The notes under the pieces were generated by a model. That model was not told the DNA's origin. It was given only the letters and a program-made list of their open reading frames with translations, and searched no databases. This document shows, one piece after another, positions 24,008 through 33,287 of a stretch of DNA of 36,741 bases. The DNA lies in NCBI RefSeq assembly GCF_030680935.1, contig NZ_JAUXUP010000079.1:1-36741 (forward strand). Direction: 5' to 3'. Within the stretch, counting starts at the first letter, position 1. Every line of letters begins with the position of its first letter. A program made the translations under genes and the position numbers. The stretch is from Polaromonas sp. (GTDB lineage Bacteria > Pseudomonadota > Gammaproteobacteria > Burkholderiales > Burkholderiaceae_C).

Positions 24008-24208
24008 ATGACAGTACTGTCTACCAAAGCCCTGTTGGCACTGGCTGATTACGACGAAGCACGCGCCGACTACATGCGCTTTCTGAGTATGGACACGCCC
24101 GATGACAAAGCGGTCGATGACGCCATGGTGGCCATGGACGAAGCCCACATCCGCTTCAAGCAGGAGATGGGCGACCTGGATGCACCCACCCATTTACGGC
24201 CGGTCTGA
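24008..24208 (+). CDS. Small acidic helical protein, hypothetical
   Basis: 66 residues, acidic and probably helical: ALLALADYDEARADYMRF, DKAVDDAMVAMDEAHIRFKQ. It is the third member of the closely spaced trio following pssA; GAGAT lies seven bases before the ATG. It converges with moeA, whose stop is 17 bp away. No family recognised. Confidence 0.55.
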   Translation: MTVLSTKALLALADYDEARADYMRFLSMDTPDDKAVDDAMVAMDEAHIRFKQEMGDLDAPTHLRPV

Positions 24209-24225
24209 GCCGCTGCTGCAGCGCC

Positions 24226-25560
24226 CTATAGGGCGCCGTCAAACATCATCACATCGACTTCTTCGCCTACTGCAACGTTGCCTTGGCCATGGTGCAGCAC
24301 GATCAAGCCATTGGCCTGGGCCATGGAGCTCAGCACACCCGAGCCCTGGTTGCCAGTGGTTTTGACGTGCAAGCTGCCGTCTGGCCCCGTGCTGACGGTG
24401 GCGCGCTGGTACTCGGTGCGGCCTGGTTTTTTGCGCAATGGCTCCTGGCTGCGGGCCTTCAGCAGGGGCGGTGCCGCAGCGCTGCAGCCCATCATCTGCA
24501 GCAGGGCGGGGCGCACAAAAGCCAAAAAGGTCACCATCACCGCCACCGGGTTGCCGGGCAGGCCGAAGAGGATGGCGTGATCCTTGTTGCTATCAAGTTG
24601 AGAGCTGATTGCGCCCGTCTGTAAAGGGCTGGAGGCCGATTTGGCTTGAAGAATCCGGCCCACCGCCATGGGGCGGCCAGGGCGCATGGCAATTTTCCAG
24701 AAGGCCACGTCACCGAGTTTTTTCATCATGGCCTTGGTGTGGTCGGCCTCACCAACACTGACACCGCCCGAGGTGATGATGGCGTCGGCCTGCGCGGCAG
24801 CACGCAGGAAGGCGGCTTCCAGCTGCGCCGGGTCGTCGCGCACCACACCCATGTCGATGACCTCACAGCCCAGGCGCCTGAGCATGCCGAACACGGTGTA
24901 GCGGTTGCTGTCGTACACCGCGCCTTCGCGTGGCGGCTCGCCCAGCGACAAAATTTCATCGCCGGTAGAAAAATAGGCCACCCGCAGCGGTCGCAGGGTG
25001 GGCAGGGTTTCAAGGCCCAAAGAGGCCGCCAGCCCAAGTCGGGCGGGTGTGAGAAGCTCACCTTTTAATAGCGCCGGCTGTCCCCGCATCAAGTCTTCGC
25101 CGCGCAGCCGGCGGTTGTCGCCCGGGCTCAAGAGTTTGGGGGGCAGGGTGATGACATCCCCCTGAACCGTGACAAACTCCTGCGGCACCACAGTGTCCAG
25201 CCCGGAGGGCATGATGGCGCCGGTCATGATCTTCACGCATTGCCCGGCTTGCACCTGGCCTTGCCAGGCCTTGCCGGCCAGGGCAGTGCCGACCACTTGC
25301 AAAGTCAACGCGGCGCCGCTGGCAAGCTGCGCGCCGTCAAAGGCGTATCCGTCCATGGCCGAGTTGTCGTGGGGTGGGACATCAATCGGTGACACCACAT
25401 CAGCGGCGAGAACCCGGCCCAGCGCGTCAAACAGCGGCAGCGCCACGGTGTCCTGCACCGGCGTCACCAGTTGCGACAGGAATCGCAACACGTCGGTTGT
25501 GCTCAAGGCCTGCGGGTCGTAGCCCTGCAGTTCAGCGGCAATCTGGGCAATCGACTTCAC
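24226..25560 (-). CDS. moeA: Molybdopterin molybdenumtransferase MoeA
   Basis: 444-residue cytoplasmic enzyme that inserts molybdate into adenylylated molybdopterin. MoeA blocks: [81 protein letters not shown] and [18 protein letters not shown]. The GTG start at 25560 overlaps the mobA stop (GTGA). Between MAVGRI and ILFGLPGNP sits an extra stretch of about 21 residues (304-325; [20 protein letters not shown]) encoded by a dispersed 63-bp repeat. It preserves the frame and lies near the substrate-binding face, so the protein may still function. Downstream gene of the moaA-mobA-moeA operon. Confidence 0.93.
   Translation of the reverse strand: MKSIAQIAAELQGYDPQALSTTDVLRFLSQLVTPVQDTVALPLFDALGRVLAADVVSPIDVPPHDNSAMDGYAFDGAQLASGAALTLQVVGTALAGKAWQGQVQAGQCVKIMTGAIMPSGLDTVVPQEFVTVQGDVITLPPKLLSPGDNRRLRGEDLMRGQPALLKGELLTPARLGLAASLGLETLPTLRPLRVAYFSTGDEILSLGEPPREGAVYDSNRYTVFGMLRRLGCEVIDMGVVRDDPAQLEAAFLRAAAQADAIITSGGVSVGEADHTKAMMKKLGDVAFWKIAMRPGRPMAVGRILQAKSASSPLQTGAISSQLDSNKDHAILFGLPGNPVAVMVTFLAFVRPALLQMMGCSAAAPPLLKARSQEPLRKKPGRTEYQRATVSTGPDGSLHVKTTGNQGSGVLSSMAQANGLIVLHHGQGNVAVGEEVDVMMFDGAL
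24588..24650 (+). repeat. 63-bp dispersed repeat, copy 3, in frame inside moeA
   Basis: Begins TGCTATCAAG and ends GATTTGGCTTGAA; aligns gap-free with 28199-28261 (43 of 63 identical by hand count) and with 2417-2479. It lies antisense within moeA, encodes 21 codons without a stop, and its borders coincide with the extra segment of the protein. Confidence 0.75.
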
Positions 25561-26189
25561 GGACGCAGGGCTTCGAGCTGATGCAGTTCCGCCAGTGTGT
25601 TGGCGTTGAAGAAGGCGCGGGCATCGTCGCCCGGCTGGTTGAAAGGCACCAGCACGGTTTTGTGCTGCGCCGTCCACGCATCAATCTTGCGCCCGCCGCT
25701 GGTGGTGAACAGCATCAGGCTTTCGAGCAGGCGGGTACGCAGCAGGCAAAACACCGGCTGCGGGCGCAGCTGACCGTCTTCTTCGGGGGCAGCCACCACG
25801 GCGATGTCAGCGTCTTCACGCGCCATCGCCTGGGCCAGGCGCTCTACCAGATCCGGGCTGAACAAGGGCGTGTCGCAGGGAACGGTGAGCAGGTAAGGTG
25901 TTTCGCAGCGCTCGAGCCCGGTCAAAAAACCGGCCAGCGGCCCCGAGTATTCGCCCAGCCCGGCAGCATCGGGCCAGACCGGCACACCAAAGGACTCGTA
26001 GGCGGCCAGGTTGCGGTTGGCGTTGATCATCACCTCGCCCACCTGCGGCGAGAGGCGCAGCAGCGTATGCAGCGCCAGCGGCACGCCGTTGAAATTTTGC
26101 AGGCCCTTGTCGGCACCGCCCATGCGTGAGCCGCGTCCGCCAGCGAGGATGACGCCGGTGATTTCCGCGCCGTCTATGGTGTCAATCAT
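25557..26189 (-). CDS. mobA: Molybdenum cofactor guanylyltransferase MobA
   Basis: 210-residue cytoplasmic enzyme that attaches GMP to the molybdenum cofactor, giving the bis-MGD form used by DMSO-reductase-family enzymes. The nucleotide-binding signature [17 protein letters not shown] (residues 14-30) is complete; other landmarks are [28 protein letters not shown] and the metal-binding [16 protein letters not shown]. It lies 12 bp after moaA, and its stop overlaps the moeA start (GTGA at 25557-25560). This order makes the operon a compact Mo-cofactor unit; moaC, moaD and moaE are elsewhere. Confidence 0.94.
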   Translation of the reverse strand: MIDTIDGAEITGVILAGGRGSRMGGADKGLQNFNGVPLALHTLLRLSPQVGEVMINANRNLAAYESFGVPVWPDAAGLGEYSGPLAGFLTGLERCETPYLLTVPCDTPLFSPDLVERLAQAMAREDADIAVVAAPEEDGQLRPQPVFCLLRTRLLESLMLFTTSGGRKIDAWTAQHKTVLVPFNQPGDDARAFFNANTLAELHQLEALRP

Positions 26190-26201
26190 GTGTGTGAACG
26201 G

Positions 26202-27332
26202 CTAGCCGCCTATGTAACTCATCTCGACGCGGCGCGCGCCATCGCTTCCGGGGACCGAGGCATCTGGTGGCAGCGCCGCGCGCAACTCTGAATAACGGTC
26301 GCTGCGGCCCTGCCAGATGTGGGCCACAGCGCCTGAGATTTGCGCGTCCGAATATTGGGTGCCGCGCAGCAGCGCGCGCAGGTCATGGCCCTGGTTGGCG
26401 AACAGACACAAAAACAGCTTGCCTTCGGTCGAAAGCCGGGCCCGGTTGCAGTCGCCGCAAAACGCCTTGGTGACGCTGCTGATCACGCCGATTTCACCGC
26501 CGCCATCGGTGTAGCGCCAGCGTTCAGCGGTTTCACCGGTGTAATTGGGGTCGATCGCTTCCAGCGGAAATTCACTCTGCAGTCGCTGAATCACCTGGGC
26601 CGAAGGCAATACCTCGTCCATGCGCCAGCCGTTGGTCGCGCCCACGTCCATGTATTCAATAAAGCGCAGCACCACGCCCGAGTTGCGAAAGTGCCTGGCC
26701 ATGGGCAGGATTTCTGCGTCGTTGGTACCGCGCTTGACCACCATGTTGACCTTGATGGGTGCCAGACCCACTTTGGTGGCCACTTCAATGCCTTTGAGCA
26801 CATCGGCCACCGGAAAGTCCACGTCGTTCATGCGCCGGAAGACTGCGTCGTCCAGCCCGTCCAGGCTGACGGTCACACGCTGCAAGCCGGCGTCTTTCAG
26901 TGACTGGGCCTTTTTGGCGAGCAGCGAGGCGTTGGTCGTCAGGGTGATGTCCAGCGGTTTGCCCTGCGCCGTTTGCAACTTCGCGAGCATTTCAATCAGC
27001 ACCTCCAGGTGCTTGCGCAGCAGGGGTTCACCGCCGGTGAGCCGGATTTTTTCGACCCCGTGGGCGACAAAAATTTTGGTCAGGCGCGTGATCTCTTCAA
27101 AACTGAGCAGCGAGGTCTGCGGCAAAAATGCATAGTCCTTGTTGAAGACCTCGCTGGGCATGCAATAGCTGCAGCGAAAGTTACAGCGGTCGGTCACGCT
27201 GATGCGCAGGTCGTGCAGAGGCCGCGCCAGTGTGTCGGCCAGCAGACCGGTAGGCGTCTGGAGCTGCAGCGGAATATGCGGCACGCGCGCGGCGTAACGG
27301 ATATCGGCGAGGGGAATGATTTTTTCAGTCAT
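26202..27332 (-). CDS. moaA: GTP 3',8-cyclase MoaA (radical SAM)
   Basis: 376-residue enzyme catalysing the first step of molybdopterin synthesis from GTP together with MoaC. The radical-SAM cluster is Cys50-x3-Cys54-x2-Cys57 ([12 protein letters not shown]); the second [4Fe-4S] ligands are in [19 protein letters not shown]. The C-terminal Gly-Gly (MSYIGG) needed for activity is present. Further blocks are [12 protein letters not shown] and [17 protein letters not shown]. The ATG at 27332 gives [13 protein letters not shown], the usual length; an upstream in-frame start at 27389 would add 19 unrelated residues. First gene of moaA-mobA-moeA. The 78-bp leader (27333-27410) is too short for a full Moco riboswitch. 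Confidence 0.95.
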   Translation of the reverse strand: MTEKIIPLADIRYAARVPHIPLQLQTPTGLLADTLARPLHDLRISVTDRCNFRCSYCMPSEVFNKDYAFLPQTSLLSFEEITRLTKIFVAHGVEKIRLTGGEPLLRKHLEVLIEMLAKLQTAQGKPLDITLTTNASLLAKKAQSLKDAGLQRVTVSLDGLDDAVFRRMNDVDFPVADVLKGIEVATKVGLAPIKVNMVVKRGTNDAEILPMARHFRNSGVVLRFIEYMDVGATNGWRMDEVLPSAQVIQRLQSEFPLEAIDPNYTGETAERWRYTDGGGEIGVISSVTKAFCGDCNRARLSTEGKLFLCLFANQGHDLRALLRGTQYSDAQISGAVAHIWQGRSDRYSELRAALPPDASVPGSDGARRVEMSYIGG

Positions 27333-27410
27333 GGAAGGCTTATAGGGAGAATTTACTCCATTGCATGGCCCTGCCCGCCGGCGGGACATGGGACAGTCAT
27401 GCAGGCTGGA

Positions 27411-28184
<774 letters not shown>

Positions 28185-28198
28185 GGTGTCTCCTTGAG

Positions 28199-28261
28199 TG
28201 CTATAAAAAGAGTAGCTGCTTGCGCCCACCAGTCATGGGGTACAGCCTGTTTTTGCTTGAA
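28199..28261 (+). repeat. 63-bp dispersed repeat, copy 4
   Basis: TGCTATAAAAAGAGTAGCTG at the left end and TTTTTGCTTGAA at the right, exactly 63 bp, in the gap between the SDR and aldehyde dehydrogenase genes. Any start codon for the SDR placed upstream of 28190 would be read from this repeat. Confidence 0.75.
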
Positions 28262-28276
28262 CTTTGTAGGGCGGCT

Positions 28277-29710
28277 TCAACCGTGTTTGATGGCCACGGT
28301 CTTCAGTGTGGTGAAACCGTAGAGCGCTTCAAAACCTTTTTCACGACCGTAACCCGACGACTTCACGCCGCCGAAGGGTAATTCCACGCCGCCACCTGCG
28401 CCGTAGTTGTTGATGAAGACCTGGCCACTTTTGACACGTTTGGCCATGCGGAACTGGCGGCCTCCGTCCTGCGTCCAGATACCGGCGACAAGGCCAAACT
28501 GGGTGGCGTTGGCGAGTTCGACCGCGTGGTCCTCGTCGCGGAAACTCATGGCGCAAAGCACCGGGCCGAACACCTCTTCCTGCGCCAGCCGGTGCATCAC
28601 AGGGACATCACGCAGCAGGGTAGGCGCCTGGTAAAAACCGGTCTCGGGCGCTTCATCGACGATCTGGCCCTGCGCCACCATGGGAATGCCGGCGACCTGT
28701 GCATCGCTTAAAAAATCCCATACGCGTTGCTGCTGGGTCTGGCGGATCAGCGGGCCCACGTCCAGGTCCATGGTGGCCGGGCCGACGCGCAGTTTTTCAA
28801 AGACCTGGCCCAGGCGCTCCAGCAGCGGTTCGTAAATTTTCTGGTCCACCAACAGGCGGGAGCCGGCCGAACAGGTTTGCCCGGCGTTCTGCACGATGGC
28901 GTTGATGATGGCGGGAATGGCGGTGTCCAGATCGGCATCGGCAAAAACGATCTGCGGGCTTTTGCCGCCCAACTCCAGCGTGACCGGGCAGTGGCGTTCG
29001 GCCGCTACCTGCTGGATCAGTGTTCCCACTGTCGGGCTGCCGGTGAAACTGATGTGGTCGATGCCGGGGTGGCGGGCCAGCGCGTCACCGACCTCATGGC
29101 CGTAGCCGGTGACGATGTTGATGGCGCCGGCCGGGAAACCCACCTCAGCTGCCAGCTCTGCCACGCGCAGCAAGGACAGGCAGGCGTCTTCTGCCGGCTT
29201 GACCACGCAGACATTGCCCGCGGCCAGCGCGCCACCGACGCTGCGGCCGAAAATCTGCATCGGGTAGTTCCACGGAATGATGTGACCGGTCACGCCATGC
29301 GGCTCGCGCCAGGTCATCACGCTGTAGCCGTCGAGGTAGGGCAGGGTCTCGCCATGGAGCTTGTCGCAGGCGCCGGCATAGAACTCGAAGTAGCGCACCA
29401 GCGCGGCGGCGTCGGCTTTGGCCTGTTTGGTGGGTTTGCCGCAATCTCGTTGTTCGATGGCTGCCAGCTCGTCGGCATGGTCGGCAATCTTGCGCGACAG
29501 GGCCATCAGCAGGCGACCGCGTTCAGCGGCGTTGAGTTTGCTCCAGAGCGTGTCCAGGCAATCGTGCGCGGCGCGCACGGCGGTGTCGATGTCCTGCGCA
29601 TTGCTGCGCTGGATCTCGTCAAAAGGCTGGCCGTCGGAAGGGTCCACCACTGGAATGGTCTTACCTGACGAAGAACGAACCGGCGCGTTGGCAATGTAGT
29701 TGAGCTGCAT
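28277..29710 (-). CDS. Aldehyde dehydrogenase (NAD(P)+)
   Basis: 477-residue member of the aldehyde dehydrogenase superfamily. Asn148 in IIPWNYPMQIF, general base Glu246 in TLELGGKSPQIVF and nucleophile Cys280 in NAGQTCSAGSRLLV are all in place; the NAD loop FTGSPTVGT and the C-terminal PFGGVKSSGYGREKG are standard. ATG 29710 starts MQLNYIANAP at the family position; an upstream TTG at 29800 would extend the frame by 30 unrelated residues. Substrate is not evident; members with this plan act on betaine aldehyde, aminobutyraldehyde or semialdehydes. It precedes the SDR gene in transcription, with a repeat copy between them. Confidence 0.93.
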   Translation of the reverse strand: MQLNYIANAPVRSSSGKTIPVVDPSDGQPFDEIQRSNAQDIDTAVRAAHDCLDTLWSKLNAAERGRLLMALSRKIADHADELAAIEQRDCGKPTKQAKADAAALVRYFEFYAGACDKLHGETLPYLDGYSVMTWREPHGVTGHIIPWNYPMQIFGRSVGGALAAGNVCVVKPAEDACLSLLRVAELAAEVGFPAGAINIVTGYGHEVGDALARHPGIDHISFTGSPTVGTLIQQVAAERHCPVTLELGGKSPQIVFADADLDTAIPAIINAIVQNAGQTCSAGSRLLVDQKIYEPLLERLGQVFEKLRVGPATMDLDVGPLIRQTQQQRVWDFLSDAQVAGIPMVAQGQIVDEAPETGFYQAPTLLRDVPVMHRLAQEEVFGPVLCAMSFRDEDHAVELANATQFGLVAGIWTQDGGRQFRMAKRVKSGQVFINNYGAGGGVELPFGGVKSSGYGREKGFEALYGFTTLKTVAIKHG

Positions 29711-29791
29711 ACATATGATTTTCCGCCAAAACGCCGGGACAGGAAAAATCACAGGCTCGCAGGTCTTTGGCCGCCATGCAGGTTTCACTGC

Positions 29792-29854
29792 AGATGACAA
29801 AATACGGGTGCAGCTCTTTATGGGTATGCGCTGGCAGCTATCAAAGTGGTAGCG
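29792..29854 (-). repeat. 63-bp dispersed repeat, copy 5
   Basis: Minus-strand copy (CGCTACCACTTTGATAGCTG, then GCCAGCGC...ATAAAGAGCTG and ATTTTG near the end). More diverged at its distal end than copies 1, 3 and 4. It lies in the 171-bp gap 29711-29881, which otherwise shows no gene. Confidence 0.6.
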
Positions 29855-29881
29855 AGTAGGCGGCGTCCGGGCGCCGCAGAG

Positions 29882-30706
29882 TCACGCTGCAGCGCCGACC
29901 GTGGTGTAAGCGCGGGTATTGTTGGCCAGCCAGCTTGCCGACAGATCGCTGGTCTGCTGGTCAGGGTGAAAGTCGGCGCGCAGGTACTCGCGCCAGGGCT
30001 TGAAGGTCTGGCGTATCAGGCCGCGCTGGCCAAACAGGTAGCTGGCGGCGCTGGTCCAGGTGCGCCACTTCCACAAGCTGCCGTCGTGGTACAGGTTATT
30101 GACGGTTTGACGCAAGGTGTCGGTCAAAAAGACGAAGGTGATGCGGCGGAACCACTTGATGCGCCACTCGTGGCTGCCGCCCAGGGCGGCGTACACATCG
30201 AAGGCGGTGTTCTTGTGTTCGGACTCTTCGGCGCTGTGCCACAGCCACATGGTTTTCAGGCGTGGCTCGCAGCCGCTCAATACGTCATGGTTGGCCAGCA
30301 ACCATTCGGCAAAAATCGCGGTGAAATGTTCGTTGGCGGCAGTGATGGCCAGCGCATGCAGCGGGTTGGTACCGGCCAGCATCTTCATGTTGCGCTCGGC
30401 GCGTGGCGCCCAGTCATTGACCAGACCCTGCTTTTCAAGGTGGCTGTTGAACAGGCTGTGGATGCGGCGATGCGTCGCTTCCTGGCCTATGAAGCCCTGG
30501 ACTTCTGCCCGGTAAGCCTCCTGTTTTTCGACCGGCAGAGCCTTGAGTCCGTTGCGCACGGCGTCGATGAAGAACTGCTCCCCCACCGGAAAACTCATGG
30601 ACAACGCATTGAAAAATGCAGTCTGGAACGCATCGCCGCCGCACCAGTGGCGCGGCAGGGGTGTTTCAAGATCAATCAACAGGCGACGTACAACAAGTTC
30701 AGTCAT
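29882..30706 (-). CDS. PF10118-type predicted metal-dependent hydrolase
   Basis: 274 residues, probably all-helical. The Glu/His pairs expected of a di-metal, ferritin-like helical bundle are seen: FIGQEATHRRIHSLFN, ITAANEHFTAIFAEWLLA and WLWHSAEESEHKNTAFDVY. The N-terminus reads VVRRLLIDLETPLPRHW. The family has no established reaction. The ATG at 30706 suits the family; an in-frame start at 30736 would overlap the operator. It diverges from a TetR gene across 118 bp holding two palindromic operators, so it is probably the regulator's target. Confidence 0.85.
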   Translation of the reverse strand: MTELVVRRLLIDLETPLPRHWCGGDAFQTAFFNALSMSFPVGEQFFIDAVRNGLKALPVEKQEAYRAEVQGFIGQEATHRRIHSLFNSHLEKQGLVNDWAPRAERNMKMLAGTNPLHALAITAANEHFTAIFAEWLLANHDVLSGCEPRLKTMWLWHSAEESEHKNTAFDVYAALGGSHEWRIKWFRRITFVFLTDTLRQTVNNLYHDGSLWKWRTWTSAASYLFGQRGLIRQTFKPWREYLRADFHPDQQTSDLSASWLANNTRAYTTVGAAA

Positions 30707-30726
30707 GGTGCTTTCGATCAAACAGC

Positions 30727-30788
30727 TTGGTACCAACGGGTACCAATGAAGCCAATGTAGGCCGACTTTGTGGTACTGTCAAGTACCA
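30727..30788. promoter_or_regulatory. Two TetR-type operator palindromes
   Basis: TTGGTACCAACGGGTACCAA (30727-30746; 8-bp arms, 4-bp spacer) and TGGTACTGTCAAGTACCA (30771-30788; 7-bp arms, 4-bp spacer) share the half-site TGGTAC. Their centres are 43 bp apart, about four helical turns, so dimers would sit on one face. They lie between the divergent hydrolase and TetR genes. Confidence 0.8.
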
Positions 30789-30824
30789 AAATGGATCCAG
30801 GCGCCACTCAGCGCTGTCAAATCG

Positions 30825-31472
30825 ATGTATTCGCAAGCTGTTTCGCTATCGGCCCCTGAGCTGCCCAATGCCTTCAGACCACGCTTGCTGGAAGGCATGG
30901 CGCACAGTGTGGCCGCCAAGGGATATGCCGACACCACGGTGGCTGACATCGTTCGGGAAGCTGGCGTCTCCAAGCGCACGTTTTACGAATGTTTTGCCTC
31001 CAAAGCCGAATGCCTGATTGCCCTGTATGAAGCTGCCAGCCACAACGCGCTGAAGACGCTTGGTCAAGCGATTGACCCGGCGCACGAATGGCAGACGCAG
31101 ATTGAGCGTGCGCTGGCGGCTTATCTGGGCTGCATGATGCAGAACCCGGTGCTGATGCGAACCCTGTTTATCGAAATCCTCGGCCTCGGCGCGCAGGGCC
31201 TGGCGGCACGCCGGCGGGTGAACCTGGAAATCGCGGGTTTCATGCTGGATGTCATCAATGGCGGGCCGGGCATCGCCAGACGCGAACCGCCGCTTTCGGC
31301 GGGCATGGCCATGGCCATCGTTGGTGGCATCAACGAGCTGATTCTTGAATACATCGAGCAGGACAAGGTGGCCGCGCTGCACGAGCTGGTGCAGCCCGCC
31401 AGTGAGCTGGTACGGGCCGTCACACACGCCCATGCCGATACGGAGAGAAGGGGGCGCGTAAAACTGGATTGA
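30825..31472 (+). CDS. TetR family transcriptional regulator
   Basis: 215-residue repressor. The N-terminal HTH (about 18-64) is complete: RPRLLEGMAHSVAAKGYADT, TVADIVREAGVSKRTFYECF, ASKAECLIALYE. The rest is a helical ligand/dimerisation domain with hydrophobic helices (LIALYEAASHNALKTL, AYLGCMMQNPVLMRTLFIE). The ATG at 30825 gives the usual short arm before the HTH; an in-frame ATG at 30768 would cover the second operator. It probably binds the two palindromes upstream and represses itself and the divergent PF10118 gene; fatty acids or other lipids are common inducers for such neighbours, but that is only a guess. Confidence 0.92.
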   Translation: MYSQAVSLSAPELPNAFRPRLLEGMAHSVAAKGYADTTVADIVREAGVSKRTFYECFASKAECLIALYEAASHNALKTLGQAIDPAHEWQTQIERALAAYLGCMMQNPVLMRTLFIEILGLGAQGLAARRRVNLEIAGFMLDVINGGPGIARREPPLSAGMAMAIVGGINELILEYIEQDKVAALHELVQPASELVRAVTHAHADTERRGRVKLD

Positions 31473-31542
31473 CGGTAAGGGGTATTTCCCGGCTAATACC
31501 GGTTCACTTGCCTTCACTACCCACAACTTCAGGAGACACGAG

Positions 31543-32520
31543 ATGATTCGACGCAAGCTGGTTTGCCTTGCCGCCATGACCGCGCTCGGTGCAGGGGTGC
31601 CGATGGCCGCCAACGCCCAGGCGGACTACCCCACCAAGCCGGTCAAGATCATCGTGCCGTTTCCTCCCGGCGGAACCAGCGACGTGATGGCCCGCATGCT
31701 TTCCGATGAGTTGACCAAAAGCCTCAAACAGCCCTTTGTTGTCGAAAACATTGGCGGCGCAGGCGGCACCATAGGTACCGATCGCGCGGTCAAGCTGCCT
31801 GCTGACGGCTACACCCTGATCCAGACCGGCGTGGGCCAGAACGCGGTGGCGCACGGCCTGGACCCCAACATCAAATACAACTCGATGACGGACTTTGTCC
31901 ACATCTCGCAGATCCACTCGGGTCCCAACGTGCTGGTGGTCCATCCCTCGACGCCGTTCAAAAGCGTCCAGGACGTGGTGGCTTACGCCAAGGCCAATCC
32001 CGGCAAGCTGGATTACGGTTACACCCACGCGGCATCGGGTCACATGGCGATGGAGTTGTTCAAGCAGACCACAGGCACCTTCATGACCGGCATTCCCTAC
32101 CGGGGGGGCGGTCCGCTGATGATTGACGGGCTGGGCGGCACGATTCCGATGATGTTCATCAATCAGGACACCGCCTTGCCACATGTGCGGGCAGGCAAAC
32201 TGCGGGCATTGGCTGTTACCAGCACGCAGCGCAACCCGCTTTACCCCGACGTACCGACGATTGCTGAATCCGGCTACAAGGGTTTTGAAGCCCTGTCGTG
32301 GTCGGGTATGTCGGTGGCCAAGGGCACACCGCAGGCGATTGTGGACAAGCTGGAAGCTGCCATTGCGCAGGCCATGCAGTCTGACGTTATCAAGCAGCGC
32401 ATGGGTTCGGTCGGCTTCGTCATCCCGCCTCAGGGCGTCAAGCCTTACACCGCCTTTGTGAAGTCAGAAATTGACACCTGGACACGGGTGATCAAAACGG
32501 CGGGCATCAAGCCGCAATAA
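31543..32520 (+). CDS. Bug-type (TctC family) solute-binding protein
   Basis: 325-residue periplasmic protein of the Bug family, very common in Burkholderiales. Signal peptide MIRRKLVCLAAMTALGAGVP then ANAQA with cleavage near residue 26. Mature start YPTKPVKIIVPFPPGGTSDV is the Bug signature; GAGGTIGTDRAV, GYTLIQTG, GIPYRGGGPLMIDGLGGTI and LPHVRAGKLRALAVTSTQR are standard. AGGAGA precedes the ATG. It binds a carboxylate ligand. No TctA/TctB membrane genes are present here, as for most orphan Bug proteins. It converges with the RraA-like gene (15 bp between stops), whose substrate it may or may not share. Confidence 0.94.
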   Translation: MIRRKLVCLAAMTALGAGVPMAANAQADYPTKPVKIIVPFPPGGTSDVMARMLSDELTKSLKQPFVVENIGGAGGTIGTDRAVKLPADGYTLIQTGVGQNAVAHGLDPNIKYNSMTDFVHISQIHSGPNVLVVHPSTPFKSVQDVVAYAKANPGKLDYGYTHAASGHMAMELFKQTTGTFMTGIPYRGGGPLMIDGLGGTIPMMFINQDTALPHVRAGKLRALAVTSTQRNPLYPDVPTIAESGYKGFEALSWSGMSVAKGTPQAIVDKLEAAIAQAMQSDVIKQRMGSVGFVIPPQGVKPYTAFVKSEIDTWTRVIKTAGIKPQ

Positions 32521-32535
32521 ATTGGCCTGACGGGA

Positions 32536-33273
32536 TCAACGCCCCCTGGCCAGGCGCCAGGCGGCGAAGTCGTCTTTTGACTGCTGTTCGGTCGGTGGAT
32601 ACAGGCCGATGATGGCCCGACCCTTGAGCACCTCTTCGGTGACGAAGTCCTCGAAGGCCGTCATTTCCACCGCCTCTACCGCAATCTCATCGGCCAGATG
32701 CGCCGGTATCACCACCACCCCCTCGCGGTCGCCCACCACCACATCGCCAGGAAACACCGCCACATCGCCGCAGCCAATCGGCACGTTGATGTCCAGCGCC
32801 TGATGCAGAGTCAGGTTGGTGGGTGCCGACGGCCGGTGGTGATACACCGGGAACGGCATGGCCGCAATTTCAGGCGAATCGCGAAAACCGCCATCGGTCA
32901 CGACACCGGCACAGGCGCGCACCATCAGGCGCGTGATCAGGATGGAGCCGGCCGATGCGGCGCGTGCGTCCTTGCGGCTATCTATGACCAGCACCGCACC
33001 GGGCGGGCATTGCTCCACAGCCACACGCTGCGGATGAGTGGGGTCCTGAAACACCGTGATCGGGTTCAGGTCTTCGCGCGCCGGAATGTAGCGCAAGGTG
33101 AAGGCTTCTCCGACCATGTTCGGCAGGGAATCGTTGAGCGGGCGTACGTCCTGGATGAACTGGTTGCGCAGCCCGCGTTTGAACAGGGCGGTGCACAGGG
33201 TGGCGGTGCTGACGGTTTTGAGTTTTTCGCGGGTGGCGGCTGTCAGGCCAGTTGGGTCGGAAGGGGCGGGCAT
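32536..33273 (-). CDS. RraA-like family protein (HMG/sugar-acid aldolase fold)
   Basis: 245 residues of the RraA/HMG aldolase family. The motif GVVTDGGFRDSPEI carries the D-G-x2-R-D pattern used for metal and substrate binding in the aldolase branch; VPIGCGDVAVFPGDVVVGD and GVVVIPAHLADEI follow. RraA itself inhibits RNase E, but members beside dehydratases are more often metal-dependent aldolases or decarboxylases acting on oxo-acids. Here it directly follows an IlvD/Edd dehydratase on the minus strand (14 bp apart), so an aldolase role on a 2-keto-3-deoxy sugar acid is the better guess. It has an N-terminal extension compared with E. coli RraA. Confidence 0.85.
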   Translation of the reverse strand: MPAPSDPTGLTAATREKLKTVSTATLCTALFKRGLRNQFIQDVRPLNDSLPNMVGEAFTLRYIPAREDLNPITVFQDPTHPQRVAVEQCPPGAVLVIDSRKDARAASAGSILITRLMVRACAGVVTDGGFRDSPEIAAMPFPVYHHRPSAPTNLTLHQALDINVPIGCGDVAVFPGDVVVGDREGVVVIPAHLADEIAVEAVEMTAFEDFVTEEVLKGRAIIGLYPPTEQQSKDDFAAWRLARGR

Positions 33274-33287
33274 GCTGCTTTCTCGCG

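Noticed and set aside
27374..27385. 12-bp palindrome CCCGCCGGCGGG between moaA and the SDR gene as terminator or Moco riboswitch
   Set aside because: No T-tract on either strand, and the 78-bp gap is too short for a Moco riboswitch.
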